The notes under the pieces: generated by a model
What the model saw: the letters and a program-made list of their open reading frames with translations, nothing else
Told to the model about the DNA's origin: nothing
Databases searched by the model: none
NCBI GenBank assembly: GCA_022764045.1
Contig: JALERU010000045.1
Span: forward strand, 1 to 44,702
Length of the DNA: 44,702 nt
Source of the DNA: Clostridiales bacterium
GTDB taxonomy: Bacteria; Bacillota; Clostridia; Oscillospirales; Oscillospiraceae
Direction of reading: 5' to 3'
In this document: positions 31,135 to 38,847 of the stretch, in pieces
How positions within the stretch are numbered: position 1 is the first letter of the stretch
Layout: each line of letters begins with the position of its first letter
Translations under genes and position numbers: made by a program

Positions 31135-32883
31135 TCACATTTTCTCCGGCGCGGTCACGCCCAGCAGGCCCAGGCAGTTGGCCAGGACCGACCGGACGCT
31201 GTCGGCCAGCTTCAGGCGGGCGGAGAGGACAGCCTCCTCCTCCCCCTTGATGCGGCAGGCGCCGTAGAACCGGTGGAACTGGCCGGCCAGCTCCACTAAG
31301 TAGCGGTTGATGCGGGAGGGGTCATAGTCCCGGGCGGCGGCGTGGATCTCCTCGGGCAGCCGGCCCAGGGCGCGGATGAGGGACTTCTCCTCGTCGGTGG
31401 CCAGCAGGTCGGCCTGGATCTGGGCAGCCTTGGGCACGGCGTGGCCCTCTTCGGCCAGGCGGGAGATGAGAGTGCAGATCCGGGCGTGGGCGTACTGGAC
31501 GTAATAGACAGGGTTCTCGCTGTCCTCCCGGACGGCCAGGTCCAGGTCGAAGTCCACGGCGCTGGTGGCGGAGCGGGAGTTGAAGAAGTACCGGGCGGCG
31601 TCCACACTGACCTCGTCCAGCAGGTCGTGAAGGGCGATGGCCTTGCCGGAGCGCTTGGACATGCGCACAGGCTGGCCGTCCTGGAGGAGGTTCACCAGCT
31701 GCATCAGCACCACCACCAGCCGGTGGGAGCCATCCAGGCCCAGGCCGTCCAGGGCAGCCTGGAGGCGGGCCACGTGGCCGTGGTGGTCGGCTCCCCAGAC
31801 GTCGACGGCCTTGTCAAAGCCCCGGACCTCCAGCTTGTTCCGGTGGTAGGCGATGTCGGCGGCGAAGTAGGTGTAAAAGCCGTTGGCCCGGCGCAGGACG
31901 TCGTCCTTCAGGTCCAGTTTGTCCACCTGCTTCTGGCTCTTGCCCTCGGCCAGGTATTTGTTTTTCAGCAGTTGGGTGGTGTTCAGCCACAGGGCGCCGT
32001 CCTTTTCATAGGTCCAGCCCTTGTCCGCCAGCAGGCCCACTGTCTCGGCCACATAGCCGGAGGTGTGGAGGGTGGACTCGAAGAACCACTGGTCATACTC
32101 AATGCCGTACCGGCGCAGGTCGGCCTGCATCTTGGGGATGTTCCGCTCCAGACCGAAGGCGGCCAGGGCGTCCAGGCGGACCTGCTCCTCCACGTTCTGG
32201 TAGCTGTCCCCGTGCTCCTCGTAGAAGGCCTGGGCCAGGTCCTTAATGTCCTGGCCGTGGTAGCCGTCCTCGGGGAAGGGGACGTTCTCCTCCCCCAGGA
32301 GAATCTGGAAGTACCGAGCCTGGAGGGAGAGGGCAAACTTGTTGATCTGGTTGCCGGCGTCGTTGACGTAGAACTCCTTCCAGGTGTCGCAGCCGTCCCG
32401 GCGCAGGACGTTGGCCAGGGTGTCGCCCAGCACGCCGCCCCGGGCGTTGCCCATGTGCATAGGGCCGGTGGGGTTGGCGGAGACGAACTCCACCATGACC
32501 TTCTCTCCATGGCCCTCGTCGCTCTGACCGTAGAGGGGGCCTTCCGACTCAATCTCCGCCAGCACGTCCCCATACCACTTGGGGCCCAGGCGGAAGTTCA
32601 GAAAGCCCGGCCCGGCGATCTCCACCGAGGAGAAGATGGTGCCGGTCAGGTCCATGTGGTCGGCCACCGCCTGGGCGATGTCCCGGGGGCTGCGCTTCAT
32701 GGCCTTGGCCCCGGCCATGGCAAAGGAAGAGGCGTAATCCCCGTTCTGGGGATCTTTGGGAATCTCCACCGATCCCTTCACCGCCACCCCGCCGGGCAGA
32801 ACGCCCGCAGCAGCGGCGGCCTCATAGGCCTGGGCGGTCAGATGGCTGACCTGGTCCTTCGCGTATTGAATCAAATTCGCCAT
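31135..32883 (-). CDS. argS: Arginyl-tRNA synthetase
   Basis: A 582-residue class I synthetase that charges tRNA-Arg. The N-terminal ArgRS additional domain (1-105) precedes the catalytic core with the HIGH-equivalent PTGPMHMGNARG (about 137-148), and the KMSKS-equivalent VRMSKRSGKAI near 395. The C-terminal anticodon-binding DALR domain ends RSVLANCLGLLGVTAPEKM. Length is normal. ATG follows AAAGGTGACATAGAGTT. It is transcribed with the DUF1934 gene 33 bases upstream, as in Bacillus (ywiB-argS). Confidence 0.97.
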   Translation of the reverse strand: MANLIQYAKDQVSHLTAQAYEAAAAAGVLPGGVAVKGSVEIPKDPQNGDYASSFAMAGAKAMKRSPRDIAQAVADHMDLTGTIFSSVEIAGPGFLNFRLGPKWYGDVLAEIESEGPLYGQSDEGHGEKVMVEFVSANPTGPMHMGNARGGVLGDTLANVLRRDGCDTWKEFYVNDAGNQINKFALSLQARYFQILLGEENVPFPEDGYHGQDIKDLAQAFYEEHGDSYQNVEEQVRLDALAAFGLERNIPKMQADLRRYGIEYDQWFFESTLHTSGYVAETVGLLADKGWTYEKDGALWLNTTQLLKNKYLAEGKSQKQVDKLDLKDDVLRRANGFYTYFAADIAYHRNKLEVRGFDKAVDVWGADHHGHVARLQAALDGLGLDGSHRLVVVLMQLVNLLQDGQPVRMSKRSGKAIALHDLLDEVSVDAARYFFNSRSATSAVDFDLDLAVREDSENPVYYVQYAHARICTLISRLAEEGHAVPKAAQIQADLLATDEEKSLIRALGRLPEEIHAAARDYDPSRINRYLVELAGQFHRFYGACRIKGEEEAVLSARLKLADSVRSVLANCLGLLGVTAPEKM

Positions 32884-32916
32884 AACTCTATGTCACCTTT
32901 TCTCTGTTTTGTGGGG

Positions 32917-33387
32917 TCACTGGCCCGGCATGGGCTGGTTCAGCTGGGGCTCGGTCACTTGAATTTCAAAGGAGTTTTCTCCGATGGGCTGGCTGTCCAC
33001 CTCCAGGCCGTATTGGATGGAGAGGCTGCCCCCCGCCGCGCCCAGGTTGGCCTTGGCCCGGTGGGTGTTCACCCCCAGCATCAAGCCGCCGTAGGGGGTT
33101 TCATACAGGGAGAGGTGCTTCTGCCCCTCCTCAAAAATCATCTGGGAGTTGAGGGTGCCCTCCCGCTGGAGGACAATTTTGTCCGGGCCTACGTGGAAGG
33201 TGGTCAGGGTTCCCTCCAGGCCGGTGAGCTCACTTTCCTCATAGCTCAGGGAGTAGCCCTCCCCTTCCTCCTGGCGAAGGACGCCCTGGGTGACCAGCTC
33301 CATCACGTCCTCGTCTCCGGGCTCCAGGCTCTGGACCCCTCGAATTGATATAATCACTGGTTTTTCCATAGAATACATTACACCCAT
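32917..33387 (-). CDS. DUF1934 (YwiB-like) protein
   Basis: A 156-residue beta-rich, lipocalin-like cytoplasmic protein of unknown function. Family signatures: KPVIISIRGVQ near the start, YSLSYEESELTGLEGTLTTFHV, IVLQREGTLNSQMIFEEGQKHLSLYETPYGGLMLGVNTH and the closing LSIQYGLEVDSQPIGENSFEIQV. It sits directly before argS, its usual neighbour. Three in-frame ATG codons (33387, 33378, 33369) are possible; none has a strong ribosome site, so the start is uncertain by up to six residues. Confidence 0.88.
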   Translation of the reverse strand: MGVMYSMEKPVIISIRGVQSLEPGDEDVMELVTQGVLRQEEGEGYSLSYEESELTGLEGTLTTFHVGPDKIVLQREGTLNSQMIFEEGQKHLSLYETPYGGLMLGVNTHRAKANLGAAGGSLSIQYGLEVDSQPIGENSFEIQVTEPQLNQPMPGQ

Positions 33388-33420
33388 TTCTTTTTTCTTG
33401 GTGTTCGCTCAAATGTAGAT

Positions 33421-33449
33421 TATTATACATGATTCCCCGATAAATGTAA
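33421..33449 (-). promoter_or_regulatory. Promoter of the DUF1934-argS operon
   Basis: On the minus strand TTTACA (33444-33449), 17 bases, TATAAT (33421-33426), 34 bases before the first start. The region from 33450 to 33630 otherwise holds nothing recognised. Confidence 0.85.
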
Positions 33450-33630
33450 AGGGTACCGTGCCCCTCTTCGTCCCGTTCCCATGGGCCGGGCGGCGCCGTT
33501 TTCCCTCTTCCCGGACAGGGGCAGAATTTTCTTAAGATATCCTACACCCAGGACGCCCAAAAGACAAGATTTCATGAAGAAAATCTCCTCTTTCCCCTGG
33601 GTTTTCGTGGACTTTTCCCGCCCATTGCCT

Positions 33631-33659
33631 TTGACAATCGGCTTCGGGCACACTATAAT
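33631..33659 (+). promoter_or_regulatory. Consensus sigma-A promoter of the 139-residue protein gene
   Basis: TTGACA (33631-33636), 17 bases, TATAAT (33654-33659): a perfect consensus, the strongest promoter in the window. Confidence 0.92.
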
Positions 33660-33768
33660 AGATGAACGACCAAAAGGGGGAACCATTTCCCCCGTCATCG
33701 CTTATCATAGCAGGGGGAGCCCCCCTGCGCGGGCAAAGGTAACATCATCACAGCGAGGAGGTCATGGT

Positions 33769-34188
33769 ATGCAACTGGAGCTAAGTAAAAAAGAGTTCCG
33801 GCGTCTGCTGGATATGGTCTATATCGGCAACTGGATTCTCAATTCCACCCGGGGCGAGGATCGGTTTCAGGACTACGACAGAGTCGAGAGCCTGCTGTTT
33901 GAAAAGGCCCGGCAGGAAGGCATGGGAATTTTGGCCGAAACCTACCAGGGCGAAACCATCCCCTCCCGTCCCTTTGTGGAGGGCGGGATTCACGAGGCCA
34001 TCATGGAGTATGAAAACAACGTCTTCTTCGACATTCTGGCCGAGGACTTGGCCCGCCGGGATATGAACGACGCCCCCATCGACGAAACCAATTACGCCGA
34101 GCTGGCCCACCGGATCGAGGCGTATATCAACGAGTTTGAGGAAAACGGCACCGACAATATTTTGGTGGACATCGACACCATGCCTTAA
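33769..34188 (+). CDS. Conserved small acidic protein, unknown function
   Basis: A 139-residue soluble, acidic protein without signal peptide, starting MQLELSKKEFRRLLDMVYIGNWILNS and ending DNILVDIDTMP. Helical throughout, with no catalytic motif that I recognise. It is driven by a perfect consensus promoter, has a GAGGAGGTC ribosome site and its own terminator, so it is probably abundant. I do not recognise a named family; conserved hypothetical proteins of this kind occur in Clostridia. Confidence 0.8.
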   Translation: MQLELSKKEFRRLLDMVYIGNWILNSTRGEDRFQDYDRVESLLFEKARQEGMGILAETYQGETIPSRPFVEGGIHEAIMEYENNVFFDILAEDLARRDMNDAPIDETNYAELAHRIEAYINEFEENGTDNILVDIDTMP

Positions 34189-34207
34189 CACAGCAGACAA
34201 CTGTGAA

Positions 34208-34245
34208 ACCGGAGACCCCTGTTGGGGTCTCCGGTTGTTTTGTTT
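34208..34245 (+). terminator. Intrinsic terminator between converging genes
   Basis: ACCGGAGACCCC-TGTT-GGGGTCTCCGGT perfect stem followed by TGTTTTGTTTT. Confidence 0.9.
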
Positions 34246-34449
34246 TCATGTTCGCCCGCGCAGCCAGGCATGGACAGGATTTTCCCCTTTGCCGGGCTGG
34301 AAGTAGGGATAGTCATTCTCTTTGGTACAGGCCCCGTCGGGGAGCTCCTTTAGCTCCGGGTCCCGCTCGATCCAGCAGGCTGTGCCGGCGGAACGGAGGC
34401 AGGTGAGGTACTTGGCGCACTGGAACCGATAACAGACTAATTTTTCCAT
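34246..34449 (-). CDS. Small cysteine-containing protein, unknown
   Basis: A 67-residue protein (MEKLVCYRFQCAKYLTCLRS...) with five cysteines at 6, 11, 17, 25 and 41. The spacing suggests a metal or Fe-S site but matches no family I know. A strong AAGGAGGCCCGGA ribosome site and its position 13 bases after rqcH support a real gene in the mrnC-rqcH operon. Confidence 0.7.
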   Translation of the reverse strand: MEKLVCYRFQCAKYLTCLRSAGTACWIERDPELKELPDGACTKENDYPYFQPGKGENPVHAWLRGRT

Positions 34450-34462
34450 TCCGGGCCTCCTT

Positions 34463-36214
34463 TTACCCTTTCAGCTTACGAACCAGTCCCTCATCGGGGT
34501 CCACGTAGGCCGTTTGATAGGTGGTGTACACCACCATCCCCGGCCGGGCTCCGGCGGGTTTTTTCACGAATTTTACCGGGGTGTAGTCCACAGGGACCTT
34601 CTTCCCCTCCCGGCCCTGGGAGAACCAGGCGGCCAGGGCGGCGGCCTCCTGGAGGCTCTGGTCGTCGGGCTTGGCCCCCTCGGTCCATAGGATCACGTGG
34701 GAGCCGTGGATCTTCTGGGTGTGCAGCCAATAGTCCCACTTGCCCGCCTGCTTGGTGGTCAGCTGGTCGTTTTGCAGGTTGTTCCGACCCACGGAAATCC
34801 GCAGGCCGGCGGTGGAGCGGAACTCCAGGGGCTTGGTGGCCGGGCGTTTCATGCGGTCTTTGGCCTTGGCCCGGCGGCGGAGGTAGCCGGTCTCCACCAA
34901 TTCCCGGCGGATCTCCTCCAGGTCCCGGTCCCCTTCGGCCCGGGAGACGCTGTCCAACACGCTCTCCAAATACTCCCGCTCCCGTTGGCCCTTTTCCAGC
35001 TGGATGGTGAGCATCTCCTGGGCGGTCTTGGCCTTGGTGTACTTTTTATAATAGGCGGCGGCGTTCTGCTGGGGGGTCTTCCGGGGGTCCAGGGGAATCT
35101 CAATTTCCGCATAGTTCGGATCGTAGTAGTTTTCCGCCCGCAGCACCCTGGCCCCCTTTTCCATGCGGTAGAGGTTGGCCGTAATGAGGTCCCCGCAGAT
35201 GCGGTCCTGCTCCCGGTTCTGGGTCTGGGCCAGTTCCTTTTCCTGCAGCGCCATTTTTCGGGTGATGCGATCCCGGGCCTGGGTGAGGGATTTGAGGAAG
35301 TCCTGTCCCTTTTGGCGCACCTGGTCGGCGGTCTCCCGGGCCTGGTAAAAGTCGTCCAGCAGGTCCCCGAAGCGGGCGAAGGAACGGCTCTCGGTCTCCG
35401 GGCCGTATTGGAGAATGGGCCGGAAGGAGAAGTCCACGGGCTTCCCCTCCCGCACCAGCAGGGTGGGCTGGGCCCGTCCCTCTTCCAACCGTCTCAGAAG
35501 GGTTTCCAGCTTGTCCAGCAGGGCCTGGGGATTCCGGTTCACCGGAGCGTCCACCTCCCCAAAGGCCTCAAAGGCCACCTCCCGGGCGATCAAGGGGGAG
35601 AGCCCCATGAAGTGGTCCAGCAGGAACTTGTCGGCGGGGGTGTCCCGCCGGCCGTCGGCCAGGAGGGCTTCCCGGTCCCGGTCGCTGAGGGAAGCGGGGT
35701 TGGCTTTGCCGGGCTGGGGAGAAGGGTACTGGTAAAACATCCCCGGCAGCAGGGGGCGGGCCTGGGTCAGGTCGCCCTCCACCCGGCGCAGGCAGTCCAC
35801 GATCCGCCTCTCCCCGTCCAGCAGCAGCAGGTTGGTCCGGCGGCCCATGGCCTCTAAGATCAGCCGGCGGCGGACCTTGTCCCCCATCTCGTTGGTGGCC
35901 TCGATCTCCAGCTCCGCCAGGCGCTCCATGGGGGGCTGGCGAAGGGCTAAAATTTTGCCGCCGGAAAGGTATTTCCGCAGCAGCATGCAAAACATCGGGG
36001 GCTCAGCAGGGTTCTCCCGGGCTAGCCCGGTGAGCTGGATGCGGGGCCGGGCGGGGTTGGCGGAGAGAAGGAAACGGCAGTTGCCCCCCTTGCCCCGGAT
36101 GTGCAGCAGGATTTCGTCCCGGCTGGGCTGGTGAATCTTGTCGATCCGCCCGCCGGTGACGGCGCTGTCCGCCTCGGTAAGGATCGCGGACAGGCAAAGG
36201 GCGTCCATGGGCAT
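34463..36214 (-). CDS. rqcH: NFACT / RqcH family protein (Rqc2 homologue)
   Basis: A 583-residue protein recognising stalled 50S subunits and adding alanine tails to aborted chains in ribosome quality control (established for Bacillus RqcH). Visible: NFACT-N with GGRIDKIHQPSRDEILLHIRGKG at 21-43, the long coiled-coil middle (about 270-425), and the C-terminal NFACT-R domain with RISVGRNNLQNDQLTTK and DYWLHTQKIHGSHVIL. Formerly annotated as fibronectin-binding FbpA; that role is less likely as there is no signal peptide. Start lies two bases beyond the mrnC stop (GGAGAGGCGTAAC before ATG). Confidence 0.93.
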   Translation of the reverse strand: MPMDALCLSAILTEADSAVTGGRIDKIHQPSRDEILLHIRGKGGNCRFLLSANPARPRIQLTGLARENPAEPPMFCMLLRKYLSGGKILALRQPPMERLAELEIEATNEMGDKVRRRLILEAMGRRTNLLLLDGERRIVDCLRRVEGDLTQARPLLPGMFYQYPSPQPGKANPASLSDRDREALLADGRRDTPADKFLLDHFMGLSPLIAREVAFEAFGEVDAPVNRNPQALLDKLETLLRRLEEGRAQPTLLVREGKPVDFSFRPILQYGPETESRSFARFGDLLDDFYQARETADQVRQKGQDFLKSLTQARDRITRKMALQEKELAQTQNREQDRICGDLITANLYRMEKGARVLRAENYYDPNYAEIEIPLDPRKTPQQNAAAYYKKYTKAKTAQEMLTIQLEKGQREREYLESVLDSVSRAEGDRDLEEIRRELVETGYLRRRAKAKDRMKRPATKPLEFRSTAGLRISVGRNNLQNDQLTTKQAGKWDYWLHTQKIHGSHVILWTEGAKPDDQSLQEAAALAAWFSQGREGKKVPVDYTPVKFVKKPAGARPGMVVYTTYQTAYVDPDEGLVRKLKG

Positions 36215-36215
36215 G

Positions 36216-36620
36216 TTACGCCTCTCCTTCCATCATCATTTCAAACAGTTCATTTAAGCGGCCGGTGGCCCCCTGGAGATAGAGCCAGCCGAACAGGGCC
36301 TCCAGGCCCGTGGCGATCTGATACTCCCGCCGGGTGGCTCCCCGGGCGTGGGAGTGGGGGCTGGAATTCCGGCCCCGCTTGAAGACGGTAAGCTCCTCCT
36401 CCGTGAGCACCGGCAGGAGCCGCTCCATCATGGCGGCCTGCCGGGGGGCGGCCACATAGTCCAGGGCCGAGCGGTGAAGGGCCCCCGGGGTGAGCTTGCC
36501 CTGGAGACACAGCCAGGCCCGGACCATGACCTCGTACACGGCGTCGCCCAGATAGGCCAGGCCCAGGTTACTCATTTTCAGCAGGTCTTGTTTGGTTTCT
36601 GCAAGGTGAAAGCAATCCAT
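36216..36620 (-). CDS. mrnC: Mini-ribonuclease III
   Basis: A 134-residue RNase III catalytic domain without the dsRNA-binding domain; it matures 23S rRNA ends in Firmicutes. The catalytic motif is NLGLAYLGDAVYEVMVRAWL (about 18-37) and the second acidic site is in TGLEALFGWLYL near 104-115 (Glu). Basic RGRNSSPHSHARG lies between. Tightly coupled to rqcH downstream, both acting on ribosomes. GGAGTG serves as ribosome site. Confidence 0.95.
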   Translation of the reverse strand: MDCFHLAETKQDLLKMSNLGLAYLGDAVYEVMVRAWLCLQGKLTPGALHRSALDYVAAPRQAAMMERLLPVLTEEELTVFKRGRNSSPHSHARGATRREYQIATGLEALFGWLYLQGATGRLNELFEMMMEGEA

Positions 36621-36649
36621 ATTGTCACTCCGTTGGTGGTGTTTGGGTT

Positions 36650-36678
36650 ATTTTACCCCAGATCGCCGCCAATAGCAA
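36650..36678 (-). promoter_or_regulatory. Promoter of the mrnC-rqcH operon
   Basis: On the minus strand TTGCTA (36673-36678), 17 bases, TAAAAT (36650-36655), about 30 bases before the mrnC start. Confidence 0.7.
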
Positions 36679-36695
36679 GAGGGCGTGCTCCCCCG

Positions 36696-37253
36696 TCACC
36701 CCTCCCCTTCCGGAATCATTGGCCGTCCCGCCTGGGTAAAGTGGAACACAAAGTAGACCTGCCCATCCAGGCGCTTCACCTGGGCCAGACAAATCGCCGG
36801 AACCAGGGGCGCCGGACGCTGGGGCAGCCAGGGATAGGCCAGGCAGAAATCCCCCGCCTCCCGCCGGAAAAAGGGGCAGGGGCCGGCGGCCTTCGCCGCC
36901 CGGGCCAGGAGTTCGTCCTGGGGAAACAGGTCCTCCGGGTGGGCGTGCCGCTGCCACCCTTTGGGCAGTTTGGTTTCCTGACGGCCGGAAAAGGCATAGG
37001 TCAGGGCCACCCGTCCGCCGGTGACCGGCCAGCAGCCCTGGCGGCGGAGGTGGTCCACAGAGACCGTCCGGCGCAGGCGCAGCCGCCCCCCCTCGGGCAG
37101 AAGGGTTCCCAGGTCCACCCGTCCCCCAGCCCCCAGGGCGTAGCCCCGGTAGAGGCCCCGGCCCGGGTTGGGAAGCTCCATGGCCAGCTCCACCCGCTCC
37201 CCTGTCTGGCGGCAGGTCAGCCAGCCCTGCTCCACCGGAAATGTTTGTTCCAT
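36696..37253 (-). CDS. Unrecognised 185-residue protein
   Basis: Starts MEQTFPVEQGWLTCRQTGERVELAMELPN with GGGGGGAGC as ribosome site; an upstream in-frame start at 37322 lacks one and was rejected. No signal peptide or membrane segment. The first 100 residues look beta-rich (alternating GRLRLRR, GGRVALTYAF) and a later part reads PLVPAICLAQVKRLDGQVYFVFHF. It may be a small beta-sandwich protein, but I recognise no family. Lies between rpoD and mrnC on the same strand, 41 bases before the mrnC promoter. Could be lineage-specific. Confidence 0.7.
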   Translation of the reverse strand: MEQTFPVEQGWLTCRQTGERVELAMELPNPGRGLYRGYALGAGGRVDLGTLLPEGGRLRLRRTVSVDHLRRQGCWPVTGGRVALTYAFSGRQETKLPKGWQRHAHPEDLFPQDELLARAAKAAGPCPFFRREAGDFCLAYPWLPQRPAPLVPAICLAQVKRLDGQVYFVFHFTQAGRPMIPEGEG

Positions 37254-37303
37254 TTTGCTCCCCCCTTTGGTCCAAGGATATGCGCCCGCCGGGGAAAACA
37301 TGG

Positions 37304-37431
37304 CTGATCCTTTTTCCCCCAAGAAAAAGGATCAAAAAGAACTTTCATTCGCTACCAACCTCCTGCTGTTACAAGGCTTTGCGCCCGATAACGAACGTGT
37401 CCTTTTCATTGAGGATTGGTATGATACGATC
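37304..37431 (+). repeat. Dispersed repeat B, copy 2
   Basis: Inverted copy of 10185-10308. It begins with GATCCTTTTT-CCCCCAAG-AAAAAGGATC, continues through an open frame QKELSFATNLLLLQGFAPDN and ends near GGATTGGTATGATA. Of five codon differences from copy 1 within that frame three are silent, a weak hint that the frame once mattered. Lies in the 277-base gap between rpoD and the gene at 37253. Confidence 0.75.
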
Positions 37432-37472
37432 CTTTCATCCAAAGCAGACTTCGCAAATGAAATCATAGGATG

Positions 37473-37510
37473 AAAAACCCCCCTGACGTCCTTTTTCCAC
37501 ATCAGGGGGG
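37473..37510 (-). terminator. Terminator of the dgt-dnaG-rpoD operon
   Basis: CCCCCCTGA...TCAGGGGGG stem; on the minus strand it is followed by TTTTT. 20 bases past the rpoD stop. Confidence 0.85.
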
Positions 37511-37530
37511 CGGGTCTGCGTTGGTCTTGT

Positions 37531-38835
37531 TTAGTTCAAAAAGTCCTTCAGCTTCTTGGAGCGGCTGGGGTGGCGCAGCTTCCGCAGGGCCTTTGCCTCG
37601 ATCTGCCGGATGCGCTCACGGGTGACGTTAAACTCCTTCCCCACCTCTTCCAGGGTGCGGGTGCGGCCGTCCTCAATGCCGAAGCGGAGCTTGAGGACCT
37701 TCTCCTCTCTGGGGGTCAGGGTGGACAGCACCTCCACCAGCTGCTCCTTGAGCAGGGTGAAGGAAGCAGCCTCCGAGGGCTCAGAGGCGTCCTCGTCGGG
37801 GATGAAGTCACCCAGGTGGGAGTCCTCCTCCTCGCCGATGGGGGTCTCCAGGCTGACGGGCTCCTGGGCGATTTTCAGAATCTCCCGCACTTTGTCCACT
37901 GGCATGTTCATCTCCTCGGAGATCTCCTCGGGGGTGGGGTCGTGGCCCAGCTCCTGGAGAAGCTGGCGGGAGACCCGGATGACCTTGTTGATGGTCTCCA
38001 CCAGATGGACGGGGATGCGGATGGTCCGGGCCTGGTCGGCGATGGCCCGGGTAATGGCCTGGCGAATCCACCAGGTGGCGTAGGTGGAGAACTTATAGCC
38101 CTTGGTGTAGTCGAACTTCTCCACGGCCTTGATGAGGCCCAGGTTCCCCTCCTGGATCAGGTCCAGGAAGAGCATCCCCCGACCCACATAGCGTTTGGCA
38201 ATGGAGACCACCAGACGGAGGTTGGCTTCCGCCAGATTCTGCTTGGCCCGCTCGCCGGCCTTCACCAGCTTTTCCATCTCCCGCCGGGTCTCCTGGTCCA
38301 GCTCGATGCCCTCGGCCTCCATCTCCTCCAGCTGCTTTTTGGTCTCCTGGCCGGTGACCATGGTCTGAGCCAGGGCCACCTCCTGCTCGCTGGTGAGCAG
38401 GTCAACCTTGCCGATCTCCTTCAGATACATCCGCACAGGGTCGTCGATGCCGAAGGAGTCCACCAGGGTGTTGGGGTCCACGATCTCCTCCTCGGGGATC
38501 TCCTCGATCTCCTCAATGGGGGGCATGCTGTCGGCGTTGAGCTCGGGCAGGTAGTCCTCCCCGGCGGTGTCGATGCCCATGTTTTCCAGCACGTCGTAGA
38601 TCTTATCCATCTGCTCGGATTCCAGGTCGATCTCCTCCAGGGCCTCCATCAGCTCCCCCGAGGACAGACGGCCCTTTTTCCGGCCCTTCTCCAGCAGCTC
38701 ACCCAGCTTTTCCGCCCCGTTGAGGCCGGCCACGATCTTCATAATCTCGGCCTTGCCCGCCTGAAGCTGTTCCTCGGTGACGTGGATCAGCTTTTCTTTT
38801 TCCCGTTTGTTTTCCGGTGCTTTTTTTTCGCTCAT
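37531..38835 (-). CDS. rpoD: RNA polymerase primary sigma factor (sigma-70/SigA)
   Basis: A 434-residue housekeeping sigma factor. Region 1.1-like N-terminus (about 15-100), region 1.2 [11 protein letters not shown], region 2 ([34 protein letters not shown] and [17 protein letters not shown]), region 3 and region 4 with the helix-turn-helix [29 protein letters not shown]. The promoters found here (TTGAC-17-TANNAT) fit its expected specificity. ATG at 38835 is chosen because AGGAG lies nine bases away; the upstream ATG at 38844 would abut it. Last gene of the dgt-dnaG-rpoD operon. Confidence 0.97.
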   Translation of the reverse strand: MSEKKAPENKREKEKLIHVTEEQLQAGKAEIMKIVAGLNGAEKLGELLEKGRKKGRLSSGELMEALEEIDLESEQMDKIYDVLENMGIDTAGEDYLPELNADSMPPIEEIEEIPEEEIVDPNTLVDSFGIDDPVRMYLKEIGKVDLLTSEQEVALAQTMVTGQETKKQLEEMEAEGIELDQETRREMEKLVKAGERAKQNLAEANLRLVVSIAKRYVGRGMLFLDLIQEGNLGLIKAVEKFDYTKGYKFSTYATWWIRQAITRAIADQARTIRIPVHLVETINKVIRVSRQLLQELGHDPTPEEISEEMNMPVDKVREILKIAQEPVSLETPIGEEEDSHLGDFIPDEDASEPSEAASFTLLKEQLVEVLSTLTPREEKVLKLRFGIEDGRTRTLEEVGKEFNVTRERIRQIEAKALRKLRHPSRSKKLKDFLN

Positions 38836-38847
38836 GGTATCCATCTC

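Noticed and set aside
31342-33348. 668-codon open frame on the plus strand opposite argS
   Set aside because: Shadow of argS and the DUF1934 gene; composition is low complexity and the minus-strand proteins are clear family members.
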